Assembly: GCA_031279575.1 (NCBI GenBank)
Contig: JAITIG010000061.1
Span: 1-5,274, forward strand
DNA from: Bifidobacteriaceae bacterium
Lineage (GTDB): Bacteria > Actinomycetota > Actinomycetes > Actinomycetales > WQXJ01
Reading direction: 5' to 3'
DNA: 5,274 nucleotides
The translations under genes were made by a program, and so were the position numbers. Below, piece by piece: positions 1-4,690 of this stretch. Every line of letters starts with the position of its first letter. The first letter of the stretch is position 1. Under the pieces are notes generated by a model. That model was not told the DNA's origin. It saw nothing but the letters and a program-made list of their open reading frames with translations, and ran no database searches.

Positions 1-244
1 TGCCGCGGCCGCCCCGCAGTCCGCCCCGCGGCCGCGCCGCGGTTTGCGCCCGCGGGGCTCGGCTGCGTGCCGCGGCCGCCCCGCAGTCTTCGCCCCGCGG
101 CCGCGCCGCGGTTTTCGCCCCCGGGTCTCGGCTGCGTGCCGCGGCCGCCCCGCAGTCTTCGCCCCGCGGCCGCGCCGCGGTTTTCGCCCCCGGGTCTCGG
201 CCGCGCCCCGCGACCGCCCCGCAGTCTTCGCCCCCGGCTCTGGG
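1..244. repeat. 69-bp GC-rich tandem repeat, about 3.5 copies, continuing past the left edge
   Basis: Copies begin at 1, 68, 137 and 206. Copies 2 and 3 (68-136 and 137-205) are 69 bp and nearly identical. Copy 1 is 67 bp because two T bases are missing near base 21, and it has a few substitutions. Copy 4 matches up to TTCGCCCC at 227-234 and then jumps to sequence like the unit's end, as if 25 bp were lost between the unit's two TTCGCCCC motifs. Each full unit carries two GCGGCCGC palindromes and several CCGCGG palindromes. The period is a multiple of three (23 codons), but all six frames are stop-free over roughly 1-260, so openness says nothing about coding. I see it as non-coding repeat DNA, possibly the end of a low-complexity gene that starts outside the window. 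Confidence 0.9.
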
Positions 245-276
245 CGGCGGCGCCTCCGCCCGCTCAAGGTCTCATT

Positions 277-306
277 GGCTCCCCTGTCGGCTCCCCTGTC
301 GGCTCC
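277..306. repeat. 12-bp direct repeat, two copies plus a partial third
   Basis: GGCTCCCCTGTC occurs at 277-288 and again at 289-300, followed by a partial GGCTCC at 301-306. It sits between the 69-bp array and the 8-bp array and is unrelated in sequence to either. No function is evident. Confidence 0.85.
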
Positions 307-312
307 GCTCGG

Positions 313-368
313 CGGCGCGGCGGCGCGGCGGCGCGGCGGCGCGGCGGCGCGGCGGCGCGGCGGCGCGG
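313..368. repeat. Perfect 8-bp tandem array, 7 copies of CGGCGCGG
   Basis: Seven exact head-to-tail copies of CGGCGCGG fill 313-368. A degenerate copy (CCGCTCGG) lies just before, at 305-312. The period is not a multiple of three, so gain or loss of a unit would shift any frame read through it. Short perfect arrays of this kind are classic sites of polymerase slippage. The GG pairs spaced 3 and 1 also fit a two-tetrad quadruplex pattern on the plus strand. The array ends 58 bp before the start codon of the alpha/beta hydrolase, so it may lie within or near that gene's control region. Confidence 0.93.
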
Positions 369-413
369 GGGCGCCTTGATGTCAACCGACCGCCTAACCA
401 ACCAACTAGCCAA

Positions 414-419
414 AAGGAG
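414..419 (+). promoter_or_regulatory. Ribosome binding site of the alpha/beta hydrolase
   Basis: AAGGAG lies 6 nt before the ATG at 426. It decides the start: the same frame is open upstream to base 3 without any ATG, GTG or TTG, so only this site gives a usable start inside the window. Confidence 0.8.
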
Positions 420-425
420 TCAGCT

Positions 426-1370
426 ATGCCTCTCGATCCAATCCTCGTCCCGCTGGTAGACGCCCTGCGGGGGGACCTGCCGGACCTGCCGGTCGAAGTC
501 GAGCGCGCCACCGCGGAGGCCAACTCGGCCGCCCAGGTCGGCGTCGCCATCGAACCCGCTCCGCAAGACGTCGCCAGCGCCACTTTCTGGGTGCCGGGGC
601 GGGCCGAAGCCCCGCCGGTCAAAGTCAAGGCCTATTGGACGGCCCAGTCGCAGGGCCGGCCGCGCCCCGCCCTGGTCTACCTGCACGGCGGCGGCTGGAC
701 CTTGGGCTCGGTCGACAGCGCCGAGAACCACGCCCACTGCGCCCACCTGGCCAAAGGCGCGGGCGTTGTGGTGGTCTCGGTCGACTACCGCCTGGCGCCG
801 GAGCACCGCTTTCCGGCCGGCCTGGAGGACTGCTACGCCGCGCTGGAGTGGGTGGCGGCCAACGCCGCGCTGATCGGGGTCGACCCAGAGCGGCTGGCGG
901 TGGGCGGCGGCTCGGCCGGCGGCAACCTGACGGCCGCGCTCACCTTGAAGGCCCGCGACGAGGGCGGCCCCAAGATCGCCTTGCAGCTGCTTGAGGCCCC
1001 CGCCCTCGATTTCACCTTGTCCTCGCCCTCGATCCACGCCTTCGACGCCGAGTTCCCGGCGGTTGGCCGCATGGCGGAGAACCTCTGGCTGTCCTATTTG
1101 AACGATGCCAGCGAGCGCCGCCACCCCTATGCCTCGCCGCTGCTGGCCGAGAGCCTGGCCGGTTTGCCCCGCGCGGTGATCCTGACCTGCGAGATCGACC
1201 CGGTGCGCGATGACGGCGCGCGCTACGCCGCGCGTCTGCGGCAGGCCGGCGTCCCAGCCGAGCTGACCGAGTACGAGGGCCTGCTCCACGGCAGCTCGAC
1301 CCTGACCCTGCTGCTGCCCGCCGCCCGCGCCTGGCGCGACCAGTGCGTCGCCGCCCTGCGCACCCTCTAG
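426..1370 (+). CDS. Alpha/beta hydrolase, hormone-sensitive lipase (acetyl esterase) family
   Basis: This 314-residue protein is the usual length for bacterial HSL-family (lipase family IV) carboxylesterases, which cleave short-chain acyl esters. Seen in sequence: the oxyanion-hole motif HGGGW at 87-91, the family stretch [12 protein letters not shown] at 120-131, a nucleophile elbow GGSAGG at 161-166 with Ser163, an acid motif DPVRDDG starting at Asp258, and the catalytic His288 in LLHGS. The elbow normally reads GDSAGG; here the Asp is Gly, which is unusual, but the Ser-Asp-His triad is complete. There is no signal peptide, so it should be cytoplasmic. The N-terminus ([12 protein letters not shown]) resembles family N-termini and supports the ATG, which has a good ribosome site. 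No convincing promoter is visible upstream; an 8-bp repeat array stands there instead. The gene converges on the TetR gene with overlapping stops. The substrate cannot be told. Confidence 0.93.
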   Translation: MPLDPILVPLVDALRGDLPDLPVEVERATAEANSAAQVGVAIEPAPQDVASATFWVPGRAEAPPVKVKAYWTAQSQGRPRPALVYLHGGGWTLGSVDSAENHAHCAHLAKGAGVVVVSVDYRLAPEHRFPAGLEDCYAALEWVAANAALIGVDPERLAVGGGSAGGNLTAALTLKARDEGGPKIALQLLEAPALDFTLSSPSIHAFDAEFPAVGRMAENLWLSYLNDASERRHPYASPLLAESLAGLPRAVILTCEIDPVRDDGARYAARLRQAGVPAELTEYEGLLHGSSTLTLLLPAARAWRDQCVAALRTL

Positions 1371-1975
1371 CCGGCCGCTGGGTCTGAATCCGCCGGCGGG
1401 CTGGTCGCCGCCAGAGCCAGGTCGACTAGCTGGCCGAGGTCGCGGCGCATGTCGACCTCGGGGTTGAACAGCCACTGGATCTGCAGCCCGTCGGCGGCCG
1501 CGATCAGCACCCGGGCCAGCCATTCGGCGCGCTCTTGGGGCAGGGCGTTGGCGCTGCGCAAGCCCGCCGCCAGGCCCGCGGCGAAGCGGGCGTAGCGCTG
1601 GCGCATGTAGCTGTGGCCGGGGTGGGAGGGGGCGACGGCCGCCACGGCCTGCTCCAGGAACAGTTTGACCAGCCCGGGCGTGGAGGCGTTGCGGGCGATC
1701 ATCTCGCCGAGCCGGTGGAAGTCCTCCGGCTCCAAGGGCTCCTCGTCGGGGCGGAAGCGGTCGGCCTGGTCGCGGGCGCGGACGATCTCCCAGAACAGCT
1801 CCTCGCGGCTGCCGAAGTGGTAGAGCAGGGCGGATTCGGCCAGGTCGAGGCGCTGGGCGATGGCTTTGAGGGTGGGGCCGCCGGCGTCGGCGGCGGCGTA
1901 TTCGGCCAGCGCGGCGGCCAGGATCTCAGCCCGGCGGGCGCCGGATTTGCGGTAGGGGCCGCGCGGTTGGGCCAT
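1367..1975 (-). CDS. TetR/AcrR-family transcriptional regulator
   Basis: This 202-residue protein has typical TetR length. The DNA-binding domain lies at about 13-62, with the helix-turn-helix at about 35-60 ([20 protein letters not shown]), ending in the family's YHFGSREEL segment that leads into helix 4. The remainder is an alpha-helical ligand-binding and dimerisation region. Its end ([17 protein letters not shown], about 160-176) resembles the C-terminal domains of BetI-like TetR proteins, so a small-molecule ligand is expected but unknown. The ATG at 1975 has a strong AGGAGGT (1980-1986, minus strand) 4 nt ahead. The gene is divergent from the beta-glycosidase gene across a short spacer with overlapping promoter-like elements and a palindrome. 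Control of itself and of the glycosidase operon is therefore likely (inference from position). Its stop overlaps the hydrolase stop at CTAG. TetR proteins are usually repressors, though activators exist. Confidence 0.93.
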   Translation of the reverse strand: MAQPRGPYRKSGARRAEILAAALAEYAAADAGGPTLKAIAQRLDLAESALLYHFGSREELFWEIVRARDQADRFRPDEEPLEPEDFHRLGEMIARNASTPGLVKLFLEQAVAAVAPSHPGHSYMRQRYARFAAGLAAGLRSANALPQERAEWLARVLIAAADGLQIQWLFNPEVDMRRDLGQLVDLALAATSPPADSDPAAG

Positions 1976-2001
1976 TGGGACCTCCTCGGGTCGCGCCCGG
2001 C

Positions 2002-2030
2002 TTGACGCCCAGCGAAAACTGAATTAGATT
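2002..2030 (+). promoter_or_regulatory. Probable sigma-70-type promoter of the beta-glycosidase operon
   Basis: The -35 element TTGACG (2002-2007; 5 of 6 to consensus) is separated by 17 bp from the -10 element TAGATT (2025-2030; 4 of 6). The predicted transcript would start near 2037 and give a leader of about 36 nt before the ATG at 2073. The AT-rich stretch stands out in otherwise GC-rich DNA. It is a pattern match only. Confidence 0.6.
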
Positions 2031-2050
2031 AGAAATTGAGCCTAGTTCAA
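2023..2050 (-). promoter_or_regulatory. Possible TetR-gene promoter, overlapping the divergent one
   Basis: On the minus strand, TTGAAC (2050-2045) is followed after 16 bp by TCTAAT (2028-2023; 5 of 6 to TATAAT). A second TCTAAT lies at 2033-2028. The -10 regions of the two divergent promoters occupy almost the same bases, so polymerase could probably serve only one direction at a time. The leader to the regulator's ATG would be about 40 nt. Confidence 0.45.
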
Positions 2051-2060
2051 GCCTATCAAG
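2036..2060. promoter_or_regulatory. Candidate TetR operator: imperfect palindrome with direct repeats
   Basis: TTGAGCCTAGTTCAA (2036-2050) is an imperfect palindrome with outer arms TTGA/TCAA and 5 of 7 base pairs symmetric. AGCCTA recurs at 2039-2044 and 2050-2055, one helical turn (11 bp) apart. On the minus strand this reads as CTTGA-x-AGG followed by CTTGA-xx-AGG. The site overlaps the predicted glycosidase transcription start and the predicted -35 of the regulator, a common position for TetR auto-repression. TetR operators are usually 15-bp or longer palindromes, so the size fits, but binding is inferred. Confidence 0.45.
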
Positions 2061-2061
2061 C

Positions 2062-2067
2062 AGGTGA
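2062..2067 (+). promoter_or_regulatory. Ribosome binding site deciding the beta-glycosidase start
   Basis: AGGTGA matches part of the anti-Shine-Dalgarno complement and lies 5 nt before ATG 2073. An in-frame GTG at 2064 lies inside this site and has no ribosome site of its own, so ATG 2073 is the better start. Confidence 0.65.
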
Positions 2068-2072
2068 GCCCG

Positions 2073-3296
2073 ATGCCGTCCAGCCAGCCATTCCCCCCGG
2101 CCTTCCTTTGGGGCGCCGCCACTTCCGCCCACCAGACCGAGGGCAACAACCTCGGGTCCGACTGGTGGCGCCTCGAGCACCAGGTGGGCACCTTCGTGGC
2201 CGAGCCATCTGGCGACGCCTGCGACTCCTACAACCGCTGGCGCGAAGACCTCGAACTGGTGGCCGCGGCCGGGTTGAACTCCTACCGCTTCTCCATCGAA
2301 TGGGCCCGCATCGAGCCGGCCCGCGGCGCCTTCTCAGCCGCCCAATTAGCCCACTACGGGCGCGTCATCGACACCGCCATCGACCTGGGTCTGACCCCGC
2401 TGGTCACCCTGCACCACTTCACCAACCCGGCCTGGCTCGCCGCCATGGGCGGTTGGGCGCACCCCGAGGCGCCGGCCCTGTTCGCCCGCTACTGCGCCCA
2501 CCTCGCCCCCATCCTTGAGCCGGTGGGGCACATCTGCCTCATCAACGAGCCCAATATGGTGGCGTTGTTCCCGGTCATCGCCGCGGCCGGCGGTATGGCG
2601 GGGTTGGCGGGCCTGCCCCTGCCGGACGCCCGCCTAACCCAGGGAATCATCCAAGCGCACGATGCCGCCCGCTCGGCCTTGCGCCAAACGCTGCCAGGCG
2701 CTCGCCTCGGCTGGTCCATCGCCAGCCAGACCTACCACCCCGAGCCCGGCGCCGAGGCGCTGGCCGCCGAATACCAGCGCGCCTCGGAGGACATCTTCTA
2801 CGACGCCGCCGCCGGGGACGATTGGATCGGCGTCCAGGCCTACACCTGCCGCCGGGTCAAAGCCGTGGACGGCGCCCTCCAGGCGGCGCCGCGCCCCGGC
2901 TCGCAGCGCACCGGGACCGGCTGGGAGTACTACCCAGACGCCCTGCCGGAGTGCGTCCGCCGGGTGGCGCGCCTGACCGGCCTGCCTATTTTGGTGACCG
3001 AAAACGGCATCGCGACCGCCGATGACGCCCGCCGCGTGGCGTACACCGCCGCCGCCCTGGACGGCCTCGCCAAAGCGCTGGCGGACGGCATCGTGCTTCT
3101 GGGCTACTACCATTGGAGCTTGCTCGACAACTACGAATGGGGCAGCTTCGAGCCCACCTTTGGCCTGGTGGCGGTGGACCGCGCCACCTTCGCCCGGACG
3201 CCGAAGCCGTCTTGGGCCCACCTTGGCGCCATCGCCCGGGCCGGGCGGCTGCCCACTGGCGAGCCGTCGGCGCCAGGCGCGGTCCTGGGCGTTTGA
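2073..3296 (+). CDS. Glycoside hydrolase family 1 beta-glycosidase (beta-glucosidase-like)
   Basis: This 407-residue retaining beta-glycosidase hydrolyses terminal beta-linked sugars by a double-displacement mechanism. Family 1 landmarks, numbered from ATG 2073: FLWGAATSAHQTEG at 11-24 (sugar-binding Gln21), YRFSIEWARIEP at 71-82, TLHHF with His115, acid/base Glu159 in INEPN (157-161), nucleophile Glu310 in VTENG (308-312), and WSLLDNYEW at 348-356. The segment after it reads GSFEPTFGLVAVD and lacks the Ser-Lys-Tyr pattern of 6-phospho-beta-glucosidases, so the substrate is probably unphosphorylated. It is shorter than the common 440-480 residues, yet all core motifs are present, so loops rather than strands are probably reduced. 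No signal peptide is seen, so the enzyme is likely cytoplasmic. It is the first gene of a probable two-gene operon and divergent from a TetR regulator. Specificity (glucoside, galactoside, fucoside) cannot be read from the sequence. Confidence 0.94.
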   Translation: MPSSQPFPPAFLWGAATSAHQTEGNNLGSDWWRLEHQVGTFVAEPSGDACDSYNRWREDLELVAAAGLNSYRFSIEWARIEPARGAFSAAQLAHYGRVIDTAIDLGLTPLVTLHHFTNPAWLAAMGGWAHPEAPALFARYCAHLAPILEPVGHICLINEPNMVALFPVIAAAGGMAGLAGLPLPDARLTQGIIQAHDAARSALRQTLPGARLGWSIASQTYHPEPGAEALAAEYQRASEDIFYDAAAGDDWIGVQAYTCRRVKAVDGALQAAPRPGSQRTGTGWEYYPDALPECVRRVARLTGLPILVTENGIATADDARRVAYTAAALDGLAKALADGIVLLGYYHWSLLDNYEWGSFEPTFGLVAVDRATFARTPKPSWAHLGAIARAGRLPTGEPSAPGAVLGV

Positions 3297-3302
3297 CCGC
3301 GG

Positions 3303-3319
3303 CGGCGCCGGCGGCGCCG
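3303..3319 (+). other. Small GC hairpin between the glycosidase and SGNH genes
   Basis: GGCGGCGCC is repeated at 3301-3309 and 3310-3318. The two GGCGCC blocks (3304-3309 and 3313-3318) can pair around a 3-nt loop, extended to 7 bp by C3303-G3319. There is no T-tract. It could weaken read-through or protect the upstream mRNA, or it may be chance in GC-rich DNA. Confidence 0.35.
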
Positions 3320-3343
3320 GCCACCCAGTAGAACGGAGTTCAG

Positions 3344-4249
3344 ATGAAGGAGTCCAAGCCCCAATCTGCCGATCCTCGCCTACCGCGCCGCCCCAGCCGG
3401 GCACGCTGGACGCCCCGGGCCGGCTCAGCGGGCCGCCAGGCCGCCATCGCCGGCCAGGAGGGCCCATCGCGCCCGTTGGGCGCCGCTCGCAGCGCCGATC
3501 ATCGGCGGATTGCGGCCAAAGGGCGCCGCCAGGCGCCTCGGCGCCGGTGGAAGGTCGCCGCCATCTGGTTTGGCTCGATTCTGGCCGCCGGGGCGGTGGG
3601 CGCGGCCGGGCTGCTGCTGTTCGTTGGTATCAGGGACGGCGCCGGGCCGTTCGACTCGTTCTATGTCGACCGGTTGGCGAAGGCCACGGCGGACGAGCCC
3701 AAAGGCGGGATCGTGTTGTACGGCGCGTCGAACTTCGCGCGCTGGCGGGAGGTCAACACCGATTTGGCGCCGCACCACGTCATCAACCACGGCTTCGGCG
3801 GCAGCACCGACAAACGGCTGGTCAAGCACGCCGGGCAGCTGCTGTTCCCCTACGAGCCGAGCATCGTGGTCTTCCAAACCGGCTCGAACGACTACCTCCT
3901 GATGGGCGGCACGGACCAGGCCAAGGCGGCCAAGTGCTTGGAATACAAGGAGCAAATGTTCGCGGACTTCCACGAGCGCCTGCCCGAGGCCCAGTTCGTG
4001 GTCATGAGCGGGCTGCTCCTGCCCGGCCGGGCCGATGACGCCGGTGTCACCAAGCTGGTCAACCAGGGGCTGGCGGACCTGGCCAGCTCGGTTGGCTACC
4101 TGCGTTTTGTGGACGCCAGCGACTTGACATTTGACGGGCAGAGCTTTGATGAGTCGCTGTTTGCGGCGGACGGAATCCACCTCAACCGGGCTGGGCAGCA
4201 GGCCTGGGCGGCCTACATCATCCCGGTCCTAGACGAGCTCCGCCAATAG
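3344..4249 (+). CDS. Membrane-anchored SGNH/GDSL-family hydrolase (probable esterase)
   Basis: The protein has 301 residues in three parts. Residues 1-70 are rich in Arg, Pro and Ala and look disordered. Residues 71-95 form one hydrophobic segment (VAAIWFGSILAAGAVGAAG onward) preceded by RRRWK, so the N-terminus should be cytoplasmic and the rest outside. Residues 121-301 are an SGNH hydrolase: block I YGASN with nucleophile Ser129, block II NHGFGGS (148-154), block III GSND with Asn182, and block V DGIH with Asp276 and His279. Block I has Ala where GDSL proteins have Asp, a known kind of variation. Family members remove acyl groups from lipids, glycans or small esters; the substrate here is unknown. 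The ATG has CGGAG 5 nt ahead. The gene follows the beta-glycosidase by 47 bp with no clear promoter, so co-transcription is likely. An extracellular esterase beside a cytoplasmic glycosidase suggests deacylation of a glycoside or glycan (inference). Confidence 0.88.
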   Translation: MKESKPQSADPRLPRRPSRARWTPRAGSAGRQAAIAGQEGPSRPLGAARSADHRRIAAKGRRQAPRRRWKVAAIWFGSILAAGAVGAAGLLLFVGIRDGAGPFDSFYVDRLAKATADEPKGGIVLYGASNFARWREVNTDLAPHHVINHGFGGSTDKRLVKHAGQLLFPYEPSIVVFQTGSNDYLLMGGTDQAKAAKCLEYKEQMFADFHERLPEAQFVVMSGLLLPGRADDAGVTKLVNQGLADLASSVGYLRFVDASDLTFDGQSFDESLFAADGIHLNRAGQQAWAAYIIPVLDELRQ

Positions 4250-4674
4250 GGCTCCGGGGCGCTGAGAGCGCTGCGGTAGCTCGCCAGCAGCGCGCCGGCC
4301 GCTCGCGTGGAGGTGGCTTCGCCGGCGCCAGGCCATCGCGCGGCGGCGCCGGGAACGCTCCGGCGCGCCGATAGCGCAGCGGCGCGTCTTGGTTCGTCGG
4401 GTGGCACCCGGATCGGCGTGTCATTCGGCACCTCGAATGACCATGCCTCGTCACGTTGTTTGGCGCCGATCAGCGCTGGCAGGCGTCGCGCTGCTTGCCT
4501 GGGAGCTACCGGTCCGAACTTGTGGGCGCGCAGGTCACCGCTGCCTTCCTGAGCCTTGACGGTGACCAGGTCGCCAACTGCGGCGCCGCGCGGATCGCCA
4601 AATGGCCAGACTGCGTTGTGGTCAGATTCCGTGCGGATTGACACCCCACCCCACATCAACCTCGCGCCACGTCA
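4250..4674. other. 425-bp stretch without a supportable gene
   Basis: This lies between the stops of the convergent SGNH and ComF genes. It holds a hairpin near its left end and part of a 12-bp direct repeat near its right end. Open frames exist on both strands, for example minus 4656-4213 (which would overlap the SGNH gene) and plus 4456-4641. None has a family motif I recognise or a good ribosome site. By hand count, 22 of the first 32 codons of the minus frame end in G or C, against 27 of 32 in the alpha/beta hydrolase. Less GC-rich patches at about 4390-4470 and 4600-4660 could be a decayed gene. I see no tRNA or clear promoter. Confidence 0.5.
4268..4293 (+). terminator. Possible terminator hairpin after the SGNH gene
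   Basis: GCGCTGC (4268-4274) and GCAGCGC (4287-4293) form a perfect 7-bp stem around a 12-nt loop, 19 nt after the SGNH stop. An alternative smaller stem, GCGCT (4259-4263) with AGCGC (4267-4271), overlaps it. No U-run follows, as is frequent in actinobacteria. Because the gene on the other side is convergent, the hairpin could act in both directions. Confidence 0.4.
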
Positions 4675-4690
4675 TCACCGCGCCACGTCA
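4663..4690. repeat. 12-bp direct repeat flanking the ComF stop codon
   Basis: CGCGCCACGTCA occurs at 4663-4674 and 4679-4690, 16 bp apart. The second copy encodes the last residues of the ComF protein and the first lies just past its stop (TGA on the minus strand, 4677-4675). A small local duplication that moved or created the present C-terminus would explain it. Confidence 0.7.

Noticed and set aside
376..408. TTGATG followed by AT-richer sequence as a promoter for the hydrolase
   Set aside because: No -10 hexamer close to consensus at 16-18 bp; TAACCA is only 13 bp away. Too weak to list.
1..459. Forward open frames with 23-residue Ala/Arg/Pro-rich repeats
   Set aside because: All six frames lack stops over roughly 1-260 because the DNA is nearly free of TA and TGA. 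Starts are GTG/TTG without ribosome sites, and no frame stands out. Coding cannot be supported.
420..1523. Long minus-strand open frame opposite the hydrolase
   Set aside because: Its product is Gly/Arg/Gln-rich low complexity without family motifs. The plus strand encodes a clear HSL-family enzyme, and the minus-strand TetR gene occupies another frame at its end.
2064..2072. GTG 2064 as the glycosidase start (three residues longer)
   Set aside because: The GTG is part of the ribosome site AGGTGA that serves ATG 2073, and it has no purine-rich site of its own.
4124..4150. Perfect -35-like TTGACA inside the SGNH gene
   Set aside because: It lies within coding sequence, has no good -10 at 16-18 bp, and no gene starts downstream on that strand.
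2634..4180. Long open frames antisense to, or in other frames over, the glycosidase and SGNH genes
   Set aside because: These are shadows from GC-rich codon bias. Their products have no recognisable domains, while the accepted frames carry complete catalytic motifs.
4213..4659. Minus-strand 148-codon frame just downstream of ComF
   Set aside because: It overlaps the SGNH gene end, has weaker third-position G/C bias than real genes here, and shows no motif I recognise. It is not the ribosome hibernation factor often found after comF in actinobacteria. Kept only as part of the unassigned stretch.
4638..4659. TTGACA on the plus strand before the ComF 3' end
   Set aside because: No -10 element at suitable spacing and no plus-strand gene follows.
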